A stretch of DNA of 64,000 nucleotides from positions 43,706 to 107,705 of the forward strand of contig AJXE01000015.1 of NCBI GenBank assembly GCA_000263395.1, given 5' to 3'. Shown here piece by piece: positions 27,301 to 38,259 of the stretch; the stretch's first letter is position 1; each line of letters begins with the position of its first letter. The notes under the pieces were generated by a model. That model was given only the letters and a program-made list of their open reading frames with translations, was not told the DNA's origin and searched no databases. This stretch comes from Stutzerimonas stutzeri TS44 (lineage in GTDB: Bacteria > Pseudomonadota > Gammaproteobacteria > Pseudomonadales > Pseudomonadaceae). The position numbers and the translations under genes are program-made.

Positions 27301-27417
27301 GTGGTGACGGGCGCTTCGCCTTTGCCACATCGTCTCGGCATGCGAGAATACGCGCCCTTCCCAAGTTCTTTCCGGTGGTTAACCAAGCGTCATGACCGCA
27401 CAACTGATCGACGGTAA
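27301..27417 (+). CDS. Possible 38-residue leader peptide overlapping the folD start
   Basis: A GTG at 27301 sits six bases after AAAGGAG (27288-27294), the strongest ribosome site in the region. The frame runs 38 codons to TAA at 27415-27417, 26 bases into folD. The peptide is basic (RWLTKRHDR near the end) and matches nothing I know. The folD start itself has no clear ribosome site, so translational coupling is possible. A TAGATA at 27284 could instead be a -10 box, which would leave the ribosome site outside the message. Confidence 0.35.
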   Translation: MVTGASPLPHRLGMREYAPFPSSFRWLTKRHDRTTDRR

Positions 27418-28246
27418 AACGATTGCAGCCAACATTCGCCAACAGATCTCCGGTCGTGTTGCCGAACGCCGCGCGCAAGGACTTCGCGCACCAGGCCTGG
27501 CAGTGATTCTGGTGGGCAACGATCCCGCCTCCCAGGTGTACGTGGCGCACAAGCGCAAGGATTGCGAGGAAGTGGGCTTCAGCTCCATCGCCCATGACCT
27601 CCCGGCCGATACTCGCCAGGAGGATCTGCTGGCGCTTATCGATCAGCTCAACGACGACGCCTCCATCGACGGCATACTCGTCCAACTGCCGCTGCCCAAG
27701 CACCTGGACGCCTCTCAGCTGCTCGAGCGCATCCGCCCGGACAAGGACGTGGACGGTTTCCACCCCTACAACGTCGGCCGTCTGGCGCAACGCATGCCAG
27801 TGCTGCGCCCGTGCACGCCGAAAGGGATCATGACTCTGCTGGAAAGCACCGGCATCGACCTGCATGGCCTGGACGCCGTGGTCGTGGGCGCCTCGAACAT
27901 CGTTGGCCGCCCGATGGGGCTGGAGCTGCTGCTGGCCGGCTGCACCACCACCGTGACGCACCGCTTCACCCACAACCTCGCCGAGCACGTCAAGCGCGCC
28001 GACCTGGTAGTCGTGGCCACCGGTATCACCGGACTGGTCAAGGGCGAATGGATCAAGCCCGGCGCCATTGTCATCGACGTAGGGATCAACCGTCAGACAG
28101 ATGGTCGCCTCCTGGGTGATGTGGAGTTCGAGTCAGCCAGTCAGCGTGCCGCCTGGATCACTCCAGTACCGGGCGGCGTCGGCCCGATGACCCGCGCCTG
28201 CCTGCTGGAAAACACGTTGCACGCGGCCGAGCACCTGCACCGCTAG
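27392..28246 (+). CDS. folD: Methylenetetrahydrofolate dehydrogenase / methenyltetrahydrofolate cyclohydrolase
   Basis: Interconverts 5,10-methylene-, methenyl- and 10-formyl-tetrahydrofolate using NADP in one-carbon metabolism. The 284-residue protein has the substrate signature [19 protein letters not shown] (catalytic lysine), the PLPKHL loop, and the NADP site [17 protein letters not shown]. It stands alone, with a terminator after it. Confidence 0.96.
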   Translation: MTAQLIDGKTIAANIRQQISGRVAERRAQGLRAPGLAVILVGNDPASQVYVAHKRKDCEEVGFSSIAHDLPADTRQEDLLALIDQLNDDASIDGILVQLPLPKHLDASQLLERIRPDKDVDGFHPYNVGRLAQRMPVLRPCTPKGIMTLLESTGIDLHGLDAVVVGASNIVGRPMGLELLLAGCTTTVTHRFTHNLAEHVKRADLVVVATGITGLVKGEWIKPGAIVIDVGINRQTDGRLLGDVEFESASQRAAWITPVPGGVGPMTRACLLENTLHAAEHLHR

Positions 28247-28266
28247 CCCAGCGTTATCCGCACCAA

Positions 28267-28299
28267 CAAGAACGGCACCCTCGGGTGCCGTTCTTGTTT
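28267..28299. terminator. Terminator between folD and cysS
   Basis: CAAGAACGGCACC (28267-28279) pairs with GGTGCCGTTCTTG (28284-28296) around CTCG, followed by TTT. It lies between convergent genes and may serve both. Confidence 0.8.
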
Positions 28300-28309
28300 C
28301 GTCTTCAAC

Positions 28310-29695
28310 TCACTCGGCCAGGCGCCAGGTGGTGCCGCCCTTGCCGTCCTCCAGCACCACGCCCATGGCGGTGAGCTGGTCGCGGATGCGGTCGGATTCG
28401 GCCCAGTTCTTCTCGGACCGTGCCTGCAAGCGTGCGGCGATCAGCGCCTCGACCGCGGCAGCATCGACCTTGCCCGCGGCACCGGCCTGCAGGAAGGCGT
28501 CCGGGGCGAGCTGCAGCACGCCGAGCACACCAGCCAATTCCTTGAGGCGCGCGGCCAGCGCGGCGGCCCCAGCCAGGTCGGTTTCACGCAACCGGTTGAC
28601 CTCGCGGATCATCTCGAACAGCACCGCGCAGGCTTCCGGCGAGTTGAAGTCGTCGTCCATCGCCGCGCCGAAGCGTTCGACGAACGCCTCGCCACCGGCA
28701 GGCGCCGCGACGGGCAGGCCCTTGAGGCCGTTGTAGAAGCGCTCCAGCGCGCCCTTGGCCTCGCGCAGGCTGTCCTCGGAGTAGTTGATCGGGCTGCGGT
28801 AGTGGCTGGACACCAAGAGGTAGCGCACCACCTCGGGATGGTACTTCTCCAGCACCTCGCGGATGGTGAAGAAGTTACCGAGGCTCTTGGACATCTTCTC
28901 GCCGTCGACGCGCACCGCGCCGGCGTGCATCCAGGCGTTGGCGTACAGCTTGCCGGTGGCCGCCTCGCTCTGCGCGATCTCGTTCTCGTGGTGCGGGAAC
29001 ACCAGGTCCGGACCGCCGCCGTGGATGTCGAAGGTCTCGCCCAGGCAGCAGGTGGACATCACCGAGCACTCGATGTGCCAGCCCGGACGGCCGGGGCCCC
29101 AGGGCGATTCCCAGCTCGGCTCGCCCGGCTTGGCACCCTTCCACAGGACGAAGTCGAGCGGGTCTTCCTTGGCCTCGTCGACCTCGATGCGCGCGCCGAT
29201 CTTCAGGTCCTCGATCTTGCGCCTTGAGAGCTTGCCGTAACCCTCGAACTTGCCGACCCGGTAGTAGACGTCGCCGTTGCCCGGGGCGTAGGCGAAGCCC
29301 TTGTCGATCAGGGTCTGGATCATCACGTGCATGCCGGCAATGTGGTCGGTGGCGCGCGGCTCCAGGTCCGGGCGCAGCACGTTGAGACGCGCCTCATCCT
29401 CGTGCATGGCGGCGATCATGCGTGCGACCAACTCCTGGAACGACTCACCGTTCTCCTTGGCGCGCTTGATGATCTTGTCGTCGATGTCGGTGATGTTGCG
29501 CACGTAGGTCAGCTCATAGCCGCGATGGCGCAGCCAGCGGGCGACCACGTCGAACGCCACCATCACCCGCGCATGGCCGATGTGGCAGAAGTCGTAGACG
29601 GTCATGCCGCACACGTACATGCGCACCTTGTTGTCTTCCAGCGGCTTGAGCTCGTCCTTGCTCTTGGACAGGGTGCTGTAGATGGAAAGTGCCAT
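28310..29695 (-). CDS. cysS: Cysteinyl-tRNA synthetase
   Basis: Class I synthetase, 461 residues. It shows the zinc-site cysteine in [18 protein letters not shown], which includes the HIGH motif, the second zinc region [19 protein letters not shown] with HHENE, and the KMSKS loop [10 protein letters not shown]. It begins one base after the glnS stop, so the two are almost certainly cotranscribed. Confidence 0.97.
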   Translation of the reverse strand: MALSIYSTLSKSKDELKPLEDNKVRMYVCGMTVYDFCHIGHARVMVAFDVVARWLRHRGYELTYVRNITDIDDKIIKRAKENGESFQELVARMIAAMHEDEARLNVLRPDLEPRATDHIAGMHVMIQTLIDKGFAYAPGNGDVYYRVGKFEGYGKLSRRKIEDLKIGARIEVDEAKEDPLDFVLWKGAKPGEPSWESPWGPGRPGWHIECSVMSTCCLGETFDIHGGGPDLVFPHHENEIAQSEAATGKLYANAWMHAGAVRVDGEKMSKSLGNFFTIREVLEKYHPEVVRYLLVSSHYRSPINYSEDSLREAKGALERFYNGLKGLPVAAPAGGEAFVERFGAAMDDDFNSPEACAVLFEMIREVNRLRETDLAGAAALAARLKELAGVLGVLQLAPDAFLQAGAAGKVDAAAVEALIAARLQARSEKNWAESDRIRDQLTAMGVVLEDGKGGTTWRLAE

Positions 29696-31366
<1,671 letters not shown>

Positions 31367-31422
31367 GGTGTCCTTAAGATCAGCGATGCGGCTCAGGGTA
31401 GGCCGGGCAAAACAAAGCGCTT

Positions 31423-31451
31423 ATCATAGCGAACCCGTCACCCCCCTGACA
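31423..31451 (-). promoter_or_regulatory. Candidate glnS promoter
   Basis: On the minus strand TGTCAG (31446-31451) and TATGAT (31423-31428) are 17 bases apart. The -10 is strong and the -35 weak. The predicted start is about 50 bases before glnS. Confidence 0.4.
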
Positions 31452-31552
31452 GAGCCAAGCGCCTCGCGCACGCCTGCCATGCGGGCCGGCGAACACACCT
31501 CGATGTGGCCCGCCGCATCCTCTTTGCCCGCCATCGAAACGGAACTCCGCTC

Positions 31553-32047
31553 ATGATCAAACTGCATACCAATTACGGCGTCATCACCGTCAAGCTGTTC
31601 GAAGACAAGGCGCCGGAAACCACCGCCAATTTCAAGGAATACGTGAAGAGCGGCCATTACGACGGCACCATCTTCCATCGCGTGATCGGCAACTTCATGA
31701 TCCAAGGCGGCGGCTTCGAATCCGGCATGAAGCAGAAAGCCACCCGCGCACCGATCAAGAACGAGGCCAACAACGGCCTGTCGAACAAGACCGGCACCCT
31801 GGCGATGGCCCGCACGATGGAGCCGCATTCGGCTTCCGCGCAGTTTTTCATCAACGTCAAGGACAACGACTTCCTCGATCACAGCGCACCTACCGTCCAG
31901 GGCTGGGGTTACGCCGTGTTCGGCGAAGTGACCGATGGCATGGACGTGGTCGAGAAGATCAAGGGCGTGGCCACCACCATGAAGTCCGGCCACCAGGACG
32001 TTCCGGTGGACGACGTGGTGATCGAGAAGGCCGAGATCGTCGAGTAA
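31553..32047 (+). CDS. ppiB: Cytoplasmic peptidyl-prolyl cis-trans isomerase B (cyclophilin)
   Basis: A 164-residue cyclophilin without a signal peptide, speeding proline isomerisation in folding proteins. The catalytic region [15 protein letters not shown] (arginine) and the binding motif [18 protein letters not shown] are intact. The ATG at 31553 gives the normal N-terminus MIKLHTNYG. lpxH follows after six bases. Confidence 0.95.
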   Translation: MIKLHTNYGVITVKLFEDKAPETTANFKEYVKSGHYDGTIFHRVIGNFMIQGGGFESGMKQKATRAPIKNEANNGLSNKTGTLAMARTMEPHSASAQFFINVKDNDFLDHSAPTVQGWGYAVFGEVTDGMDVVEKIKGVATTMKSGHQDVPVDDVVIEKAEIVE

Positions 32048-32053
32048 CGACGA

Positions 32054-32776
32054 GTGATTCTGCTGATCTCCGATCTGCATCTCGAAGAGGAACGCCCGGA
32101 TATCACCCGGGCGTTTCTGCATTTTCTCCAGACGCGCGCCACTCAGGCCGAAGCGCTGTACATCCTCGGCGATTTCTTCGAGGTATGGATCGGCGACGAT
32201 GCCATGACGTCGTTTCAGCAGTCGATCGCGCAGGCCCTGCGCGCGCTGAGCGAGCGCGGCACCCGCATCTACCTGATGCATGGCAATCGCGATTTCATGC
32301 TTGGCAAACACTTTTGCCGGGCGGCCGGCTGCGAACTGCTGGCCGACCCCACGGTGGTGAACCTGCAGGGCGAGCGCACCCTGCTGATGCACGGCGACAG
32401 TCTGTGCACCCGCGATGAGGGTTACATGCGCTTGCGGCGCCTGCTGCGCAACCCGCTCAGCCTGTTCATCCTGCGCAACCTGCCACTGGCCACGCGCCAG
32501 AAACTGGCGCGCAAGCTGCGCAACGAAAGCCGTACGCAAACCCGCATGAAGGCCAGCGACATCATCGACGTGACACCCGCGGAAGTTGTGCGAGCCATGC
32601 GCGAACATCGGGCGCATCGCCTGATTCATGGCCATACACATCGCCCCGCCAGCCACGCGCTGGAGCTCGATGGCCAGCCAGCGCAACGCATCGTGCTGGG
32701 GGATTGGGATCGGCAAGGCTGGGCACTGCAGGTCGACGAGCAGGGCTTCAACCAGGCCCCATTCACGCTGGACTGA
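32054..32776 (+). CDS. lpxH: UDP-2,3-diacylglucosamine pyrophosphatase
   Basis: Hydrolyses UDP-2,3-diacylglucosamine to lipid X, the fourth step of lipid A synthesis, at the inner-membrane face. The 240-residue calcineurin-like metalloenzyme shows [23 protein letters not shown] and HGHTHRP in the expected order. The start is a GTG. It runs tail to tail with miaE with only four bases between them. Confidence 0.95.
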   Translation: MILLISDLHLEEERPDITRAFLHFLQTRATQAEALYILGDFFEVWIGDDAMTSFQQSIAQALRALSERGTRIYLMHGNRDFMLGKHFCRAAGCELLADPTVVNLQGERTLLMHGDSLCTRDEGYMRLRRLLRNPLSLFILRNLPLATRQKLARKLRNESRTQTRMKASDIIDVTPAEVVRAMREHRAHRLIHGHTHRPASHALELDGQPAQRIVLGDWDRQGWALQVDEQGFNQAPFTLD

Positions 32777-32780
32777 CGCC

Positions 32781-33386
32781 TCAGGCCGCGCGCGGCACTC
32801 CGCTGTGAAAGCGGAATTCGCTATCCGGGCTCTCGATCAATTCCCGCTCGACCTGCCGCACCCGCTCGATCGTGCGATCGACATCGGCGGCTTCCCCATA
32901 CTGGTAGGCGAAGCGCAGGTAGTTCTGGAAATGCCGCGCTTCCGACTTCAGCAGGCCAAAATAGAACTTGCCCAACTCCTCATCCAGATGCGGCACCATC
33001 GCCTCGAAGCGCTCGCATGAGCGCGCCTCGATGAAAGCCCCGACCACCAGCGTATCCGTCAGCTTGTGCGGCTCGTGAGTACGCACGACTGCGCGAAGCC
33101 CGGACGCGTAGCGACTGGCCGAGACGGGACGCAGAGCGATCTTGCGACGCTTGAGAAGCCTCAACACCTGCTCGTGATGCACCAGCTCTTCGCGCGCCAG
33201 ACGGGACATGTAGTTGATCAACTCCAGATGCTGACCGTAACGGGCAATCAGGCTGAGCGCGGTGGAGGCGGCCTTGAATTCGCAGTTCTTGTGATCGAGC
33301 AGCATCACATCCTGCTGATCCAGGGCAGCAGCGACCCATGCGTCAGGAGTTCGACAGCCCAGGAATTCGTGTATTTCAGGCAGCAC
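32781..33386 (-). CDS. miaE: tRNA-(ms2io6A37) hydroxylase
   Basis: Oxygen-dependent di-iron enzyme that hydroxylates the isopentenyl group of the modified adenosine at tRNA position 37. The 201-residue protein shows carboxylate/histidine iron ligands in EELVHHEQ, in ARSCERFEAM and in KSEARHFQ. I place the start at the GTG at 33386 because AGGAGG lies seven bases upstream and the product then begins LPEIHEFLGCRTP, as in homologues; an ATG 15 codons earlier has no ribosome site. Confidence 0.9.
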   Translation of the reverse strand: MLPEIHEFLGCRTPDAWVAAALDQQDVMLLDHKNCEFKAASTALSLIARYGQHLELINYMSRLAREELVHHEQVLRLLKRRKIALRPVSASRYASGLRAVVRTHEPHKLTDTLVVGAFIEARSCERFEAMVPHLDEELGKFYFGLLKSEARHFQNYLRFAYQYGEAADVDRTIERVRQVERELIESPDSEFRFHSGVPRAA

Positions 33387-33526
33387 AGCCGCCCTCCTCG
33401 TCGTGATGTCTGGATGGTGTTTCGGTGTCATGACCGATATTCACGCCCGAAACCGGCAGCCGTAATGCGCCCGGGCCGTTTGGCGGCGTGCATTATACGA
33501 ATGCCCCGCGACCCGGCCAGCTCCGC

Positions 33527-33567
33527 TTGATTTACGTCAGCGCTAACGCCGCCGGCTTGTCTATAGT
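33527..33567 (+). promoter_or_regulatory. Anr-type (class II) anaerobic promoter of the universal stress protein gene
   Basis: TTGATTTACGTCAG (33527-33540) matches the Anr/FNR pattern TTGAT-N4-GTCAA at nine of ten positions. A -10 box TATAGT lies at 33562-33567, giving a start near 33574 and putting the box centre at about -41, the classic class II position. No good -35 is present, as expected for an activated promoter. Several Usp genes of P. aeruginosa are known to be Anr-dependent. Confidence 0.7.
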
Positions 33568-33599
33568 TGAGCAACCGCATCCAGGAAACGGAGCCGAAT

Positions 33600-34460
33600 A
33601 TGTTGGCCATTCGCTGCATTCTCGTGGTAATTGACCCTAACCAGCCAGATTCGCTGGCACTCAAGCGCGCCCACCTGATCTCCAGCGTCAGTCAGTCCCG
33701 TCTGCACCTGCTGATCTGCGACAACAAGCATGATCACGGTGCCCATCTCGAATCGCTGCGCGAGCGGCTGGCGAGCGAAGGCCATCAAGTCAGCGTCCAG
33801 CAGGCGTGGCACGAGAATCTTCACCAGACCATCATCACCGTGCAGCAAGCCGAAGGCTGCGGCCTAGTCATCAAGCAGCATGTTCCGGACAGCCCGCTCA
33901 AGCGCGCACTGCTCACTCCCGAGGACTGGAAGCTGCTGCGTTATTGCCCCTGCCCCGTGCTCATGGTGAAAACCGATACCCCCTGGAAGGGCCGCAACAT
34001 CCTCGCCGCCGTCGACGTCGGCAATGCCGATCTCGAGCATCGCACCCTGCACGCAACCATCGTCAGTCATGGTTACGAGATAGCCGGCCTGGCCGACGGC
34101 CAGTTGCATGTCATCAGCGCACACCCGTCAGCCATGCTCTCAGCCGCCGATCCGGCGTTCCAACTCAAGGAAACCATCGAGGCGCACTACCGCGAGGCCT
34201 GCAAGCGTTTCCAAACCGACTACGACATCCCCGACGCGCAGCTGCATATCGAGGAAGGTCCCGCCGACGCGTTGATTCCGCGCATCTGCCAGCAGTTGCA
34301 GGCCGCAGTGACTGTCATCGGCACCGTGGCGCGAACCGGCTTTTCCGGCGCACTGATGGGCAACACCGCCGAAGTGGTGCTCGACAACCTGGAAAGCGAT
34401 GTCCTCGTACTCAAGCCTGATGAAATCATCGATCATCTGGAAGAGTTGGTCCGCCATTGA
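33600..34460 (+). CDS. Tandem-domain universal stress protein (UspE-like)
   Basis: A 286-residue protein with two UspA domains, about 1-135 and 145-286. The second ends in the nucleotide-binding-type motif GTVARTGFSGALMGNTAE; the first has a degenerate one. It is cytoplasmic with no other domain. The ATG at 33600 lies 26 bases after the predicted Anr-dependent start. Related Pseudomonas proteins help survival during anaerobic energy stress, which fits the promoter. Confidence 0.9.
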   Translation: MLAIRCILVVIDPNQPDSLALKRAHLISSVSQSRLHLLICDNKHDHGAHLESLRERLASEGHQVSVQQAWHENLHQTIITVQQAEGCGLVIKQHVPDSPLKRALLTPEDWKLLRYCPCPVLMVKTDTPWKGRNILAAVDVGNADLEHRTLHATIVSHGYEIAGLADGQLHVISAHPSAMLSAADPAFQLKETIEAHYREACKRFQTDYDIPDAQLHIEEGPADALIPRICQQLQAAVTVIGTVARTGFSGALMGNTAEVVLDNLESDVLVLKPDEIIDHLEELVRH

Positions 34461-34466
34461 CCTCCA

Positions 34467-34491
34467 CGCCGGCCGCCCGTAGCGGCCGGCG
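34467..34491. other. GC-rich hairpin between convergent genes
   Basis: CGCCGGCCGC (34467-34476) pairs with GCGGCCGGCG (34482-34491) around CCGTA. The 10-bp stem has no T-run. It lies between the ends of the stress-protein gene and the DUF1289 gene and may mark or protect both 3' ends. Confidence 0.5.
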
Positions 34492-34968
34492 CTAGGCAAA
34501 CCGATCGGCGCGTGGGGCAAGAAAGCGCGGTGCCATGTAACGCTCGTAATGCGCCTCGGACAGCAGGAAGAACTCACGGTCGATGGCATCGCGCAACTGC
34601 GGCAATGACCACTGACGAAACTCGGGCAACACCACCACGCCATACGCCTCGATCTGCTGAATGACACGCGAGCCGCGCGCAATAAGCTGATACACCCAAC
34701 AGTAAGGAGATTGTTCGGCGACGAAACGAATCTGGCGTGACTCCAGTTGCCGGCGCAGCAGGCCGGCATCGAATACATCCACCTTCGCCGCCATCACCTG
34801 CGCCAGCAGCGTCTCCAGCCGCAGCCAGACCGCCCGCTTCTCCTCGTCCCGGTAGGCATTCCAATTCACCACCTCATGGTGAAAGCGCTTGCAGCCACGA
34901 CAGACAAGATCGCCGTAAACCGTCGAGCAAAGGCCCACGCACGGGGTCTGGATACGCTGATTTGACAT
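34492..34968 (-). CDS. DUF1289 family protein
   Basis: A 158-residue protein whose N-terminus TPCVGLCSTVYGDLVCRGCKR carries the four-cysteine DUF1289 signature, suggesting metal binding. The remainder is helical, rich in charged and aromatic residues, and unassigned. The start is taken at the ATG at 34968, which places the cysteines near the N-terminus as in relatives; an ATG four codons earlier is possible. It is divergent from acnB. Function is unknown. Confidence 0.75.
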   Translation of the reverse strand: MSNQRIQTPCVGLCSTVYGDLVCRGCKRFHHEVVNWNAYRDEEKRAVWLRLETLLAQVMAAKVDVFDAGLLRRQLESRQIRFVAEQSPYCWVYQLIARGSRVIQQIEAYGVVVLPEFRQWSLPQLRDAIDREFFLLSEAHYERYMAPRFLAPRADRFA

Positions 34969-35145
34969 GGCGCGAACCATCGGAAGATCGGCCGCGCATC
35001 TTAGACTTTTGTCCAACCGCGGTCATCCGGGATGACCGCGATCAAGGCTGGAAACCTCGTCGCAAGCCCACGCACCGCGCGCCCCGAAGCATCACAACCG
35101 CTCCCGGTCCAGGTGCCGGAAGCCAAGCAGCACGCGGCACTCGAC

Positions 35146-35174
35146 TTAACTTTACAGGTCCGTTCCAGTAGAAT
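35146..35174 (+). promoter_or_regulatory. Sigma-70 promoter of acnB
   Basis: TTAACT (35146-35151) and TAGAAT (35169-35174) are 17 bases apart. Transcription would begin near 35181, giving a leader of about 190 bases. Confidence 0.6.
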
Positions 35175-35205
35175 TGGCCCGCCGTTTTCGGCGCCTACTC
35201 CACAC

Positions 35206-35321
35206 GAAGCTGTTTTCAAAGCGTCACGAGCACAGTTGGTCCGGTCATACGCCGGGTGGGCAGACCCTCATTACTGCCGACCCGGCCACCTCAGCCGGCG
35301 TAAAACTTTGAAAACAGCTTC
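35206..35321 (+). ncRNA. Structured 5' leader of acnB (candidate cis-regulatory RNA)
   Basis: GAAGCTGTTTTCAAAG (35206-35221) and CTTTGAAAACAGCTTC (35306-35321) are perfect 16-base reverse complements enclosing 84 bases. Inside, GCCGGGT and GGCAG (35251-35263) pair with CTGCC and ACCCGGC (35274-35286) to form a 12-pair hairpin with one mismatch. Alternatively, ACGCCGG (35249-35255) pairs with CCGGCGT (35295-35301). These two pairings are mutually exclusive, as in switching RNAs. There is no T-run, so control would act on translation or stability. I know no named RNA family here. Confidence 0.6.
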
Positions 35322-35370
35322 CGGACGCGCGTCCCGAAACTCCCAAGGGACCAATGATGAGGGTAAAACT

Positions 35371-37980
35371 GTGCTTGAAGCCTATCGCAAACACGTAGAA
35401 GAGCGTGCCGCCCAGGGTGTCGTGCCCCAGCCGCTGAACGCCGAACAGACTGCAGGTCTGATCGAACTGCTGAAGAACCCGCCGGCTGGCGAAGAAGAAT
35501 TCCTGCTTGACCTGATCACCAACCGCGTTCCCGCTGGCGTCGACGAAGCCGCCTACGTCAAGGCCGGCTTCCTGTCCGCCATCGCCAAGGGCGAAGCCAC
35601 TTCCCCGCTGATCAGCAAGCAGCGCGCCGTTGAACTGCTGGGCACCATGCAGGGCGGCTACAACATCGCCACCCTGGTCGAGCTGCTGGACGACGCCGAA
35701 CTGGCCAACGTGACCGCCGAACAACTCAAGCACACGCTGCTGATGTTCGACGCCTTCCACGACGTCGCCGAGCGCGCCAAGAAGGGCAATGCCAACGCCA
35801 AGGCCGTGCTGCAGTCCTGGGCCGAAGGCGAGTGGTTCCAGAACCGCCCGGCACTGGCTGAAAAGATCACCCTGTCGGTGTTCAAGGTCACCGGCGAAAC
35901 CAACACCGACGACCTGTCCCCGGCTCCGGATGCCTGGTCGCGCCCGGACATCCCGCTGCACGCCCTGGCCATGCTGAAGATGGCTCGCGACGGCATCACC
36001 CCGGATGCTCCCGGCTCGGTCGGTCCCATCAAGCAGATGGAAGCACTGAAGGCCCAGGGCTTCCCGGTTGCCTACGTCGGCGACGTGGTCGGCACCGGCT
36101 CTTCGCGCAAATCCGCCACCAACTCCGTGCTGTGGTTCTTCGGTGACGACATCCCGAACGTGCCGAACAAGCGCGCCGGTGGCTTCTGCTTCGGCACCAA
36201 GATCGCCCCGATCTTCTACAACACCATGGAAGACGCCGGCGCCCTGCCGATCGAATTCGACTGCACCAACCTGGCCATGGGCGACGTCATCGACGTATAC
36301 CCGTACAAGGGTGAAGTGCGTCGTCACGACAGCAACGAGCTGGTCACCAGCTTCCAGCTGAAGACCGACGTGCTGCTGGACGAAGTCCGCGCCGGCGGCC
36401 GTATCCCGCTGATCATCGGCCGCGGCCTGACCGAAAAGGCCCGCGCCGAGCTGGGTCTGGCTCCGTCCACCCTGTTCAAGAAGCCGGAAGCACCGGCTGA
36501 CAGCGGCAAGGGCTTCACCCTCGCCCAGAAGATGGTCGGCCGCGCCTGCGGTCTGCCGGAAGACCAGGGCGTGCGTCCGGGCACCTACTGCGAACCGAAA
36601 ATGACCACCGTCGGTTCCCAGGACACCACCGGCCCGATGACCCGCGACGAGCTGAAGGACCTGGCGTGCCTGGGCTTCTCCGCCGACCTGGTGATGCAGT
36701 CCTTCTGCCACACCGCCGCCTATCCGAAGCCCATCGACGTCAACACCCACCACACCCTGCCGGACTTCATCATGAACCGTGGCGGCGTGTCCCTGCGTCC
36801 GGGTGACGGCATCATCCACAGCTGGCTGAACCGCATGCTGCTGCCCGACACCGTCGGCACCGGTGGCGACTCCCACACCCGCTTCCCGATCGGCATCTCC
36901 TTCCCGGCCGGTTCCGGCCTGGTAGCCTTCGCCGCCGCCACCGGCGTCATGCCGCTGGACATGCCGGAATCCGTGCTGGTGCGCTTCAAGGGCAAAATGC
37001 AGCCCGGCATCACCCTGCGTGACCTGGTGCATGCCATCCCCTACTACGCCATTCAGGCTGGCCTGCTGACTGTCGAGAAGAAGGGCAAGAAGAACATCTT
37101 CTCCGGCCGCATCCTGGAAATCGAAGGCCTGACCGGTCTGACCGTCGAGCAAGCCTTCGAACTGTCCGACGCCTCCGCCGAGCGCTCGGCTGCCGGTTGC
37201 ACCATCAAGCTGCCGGAAGACTCAATTGCCGAGTACCTGAAGTCCAACATCACCCTGCTGCGCTGGATGATTGGCGAAGGCTACGGCGATGCCCGCACCC
37301 TGGAGCGTCGCGCCCAGGCGATGGAAGCCTGGCTGGCCAAGCCGGAATTGCTGGAAGCCGACAAGGACGCCGAATACGCGGCCGTGATCGAAATCGATCT
37401 GGCCGACATCAAGGAGCCGGTCCTGTGCGCCCCGAACGACCCGGACGATGCGCGCCTGCTGTCCACCGTTCAAGGCCGCAAGATCGATGAAGTGTTCATC
37501 GGCTCCTGCATGACCAACATCGGTCACTTCCGCGCCGCCGGCAAGCTGCTGGACAAGGTCAAGGGTGGCATTCCGACCCGTCTGTGGCTGGCTCCGCCGA
37601 CCAAGATGGACGCCCACCAGCTGACCGAGGAAGGCTACTACGGCATCTACGGCAAGGCTGGTGCGCGCATGGAAATGCCGGGCTGCTCGCTGTGCATGGG
37701 TAACCAGGCTCGCGTACAGACCGGTTCGACCGTGGTCTCCACCTCTACCCGTAACTTCCCGAACCGTCTGGGCGACGCTACCGATGTATTCCTGGCCTCC
37801 GCCGAACTGGCAGCGGTCGCTTCGATCATCGGCAAGCTGCCGACCGTCGAGGAATACATGGCCTACGCGAAGGACATCGACAGCATGGCTGCCGACGTCT
37901 ACCGCTACCTGAGCTTCGACCAGATCGCCGAGTTCCGCGAGGCGGCCGAGAAAGCGAAGATCCAGGTCGTCGCAGTCTGA
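35371..37980 (+). CDS. acnB: Aconitate hydratase B
   Basis: Interconverts citrate and isocitrate in the TCA cycle; AcnB can also act on 2-methylcitrate-pathway intermediates. The 869-residue protein has the AcnB order: helical HEAT-like N-terminal domain, swivel domain, then the [4Fe-4S] domains with ligands in [10 protein letters not shown] and CSLCMGNQ. The GTG at 35371 is chosen because GAGGG precedes it and the product begins [15 protein letters not shown] as in homologues. Confidence 0.96.
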   Translation: MLEAYRKHVEERAAQGVVPQPLNAEQTAGLIELLKNPPAGEEEFLLDLITNRVPAGVDEAAYVKAGFLSAIAKGEATSPLISKQRAVELLGTMQGGYNIATLVELLDDAELANVTAEQLKHTLLMFDAFHDVAERAKKGNANAKAVLQSWAEGEWFQNRPALAEKITLSVFKVTGETNTDDLSPAPDAWSRPDIPLHALAMLKMARDGITPDAPGSVGPIKQMEALKAQGFPVAYVGDVVGTGSSRKSATNSVLWFFGDDIPNVPNKRAGGFCFGTKIAPIFYNTMEDAGALPIEFDCTNLAMGDVIDVYPYKGEVRRHDSNELVTSFQLKTDVLLDEVRAGGRIPLIIGRGLTEKARAELGLAPSTLFKKPEAPADSGKGFTLAQKMVGRACGLPEDQGVRPGTYCEPKMTTVGSQDTTGPMTRDELKDLACLGFSADLVMQSFCHTAAYPKPIDVNTHHTLPDFIMNRGGVSLRPGDGIIHSWLNRMLLPDTVGTGGDSHTRFPIGISFPAGSGLVAFAAATGVMPLDMPESVLVRFKGKMQPGITLRDLVHAIPYYAIQAGLLTVEKKGKKNIFSGRILEIEGLTGLTVEQAFELSDASAERSAAGCTIKLPEDSIAEYLKSNITLLRWMIGEGYGDARTLERRAQAMEAWLAKPELLEADKDAEYAAVIEIDLADIKEPVLCAPNDPDDARLLSTVQGRKIDEVFIGSCMTNIGHFRAAGKLLDKVKGGIPTRLWLAPPTKMDAHQLTEEGYYGIYGKAGARMEMPGCSLCMGNQARVQTGSTVVSTSTRNFPNRLGDATDVFLASAELAAVASIIGKLPTVEEYMAYAKDIDSMAADVYRYLSFDQIAEFREAAEKAKIQVVAV

Positions 37981-37992
37981 CTGCCGTGAAAT

Positions 37993-38022
37993 AAAAAAGC
38001 CCCGCTTCGGCGGGGTTTTTTA
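37993..38022 (+). terminator. Terminator of acnB
   Basis: An A-run and GCCCCGC (37993-38005) pair with GCGGGG and a T-run (38010-38021) around TTCG. It is a strong intrinsic terminator 12 bases after the stop. Confidence 0.88.
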
Positions 38023-38152
38023 TGTCCAGCGCATATACAAGACGACCACTCTCCACTATTGCTGACGAACGGCACGGCGCCAGGCAACTCTCCGCGGCAG
38101 AGGCTTGCTGCGCCACTCATAAGCGACTCGCCAAATCAAAGACAAGCGGCAT

Positions 38153-38187
38153 AAAAAAACCGATGCCAGAAACCTGGCATCGGTCTT
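38153..38187 (-). terminator. Terminator of oprF
   Basis: CCGATGCCAG (38160-38169) pairs with CTGGCATCGG (38174-38183) around AAAC. On the minus strand the stem is followed by seven T residues, so it ends oprF transcription. The 130 bases between this and the acnB terminator show nothing recognisable. Confidence 0.88.
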
Positions 38188-38259
38188 TTGGAGCTTTCCC
38201 GAGCGAAGCCGTCAGGCCAGCGGGATCAGCATGAAACAGGCCTTGTCGAAAGGCCCAGG

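Larger units (their letters stand above)
34969..35370 (+). other. 402-base acnB upstream region
   Basis: Contains no gene I can support, although a frame continuous with acnB stays open through it. It holds a sigma-70 promoter (35146-35174) and a leader of about 190 bases with extensive base-pairing potential (35206-35351). Confidence 0.7.

Noticed and set aside
26563..27395. Plus-strand open frames spanning the tRNA cluster
   Set aside because: They read through three tRNA genes on the other strand and give tRNA-derived peptides such as GRRDSNSH, a common mis-annotation.
34467..34491. The stem after the stress-protein gene as an intrinsic terminator
   Set aside because: The stem is strong but no T-run follows on either strand.
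35032..35370. An in-frame extension upstream of acnB
   Set aside because: It covers the promoter and the structured leader, and homologues begin at the GTG at 35371.
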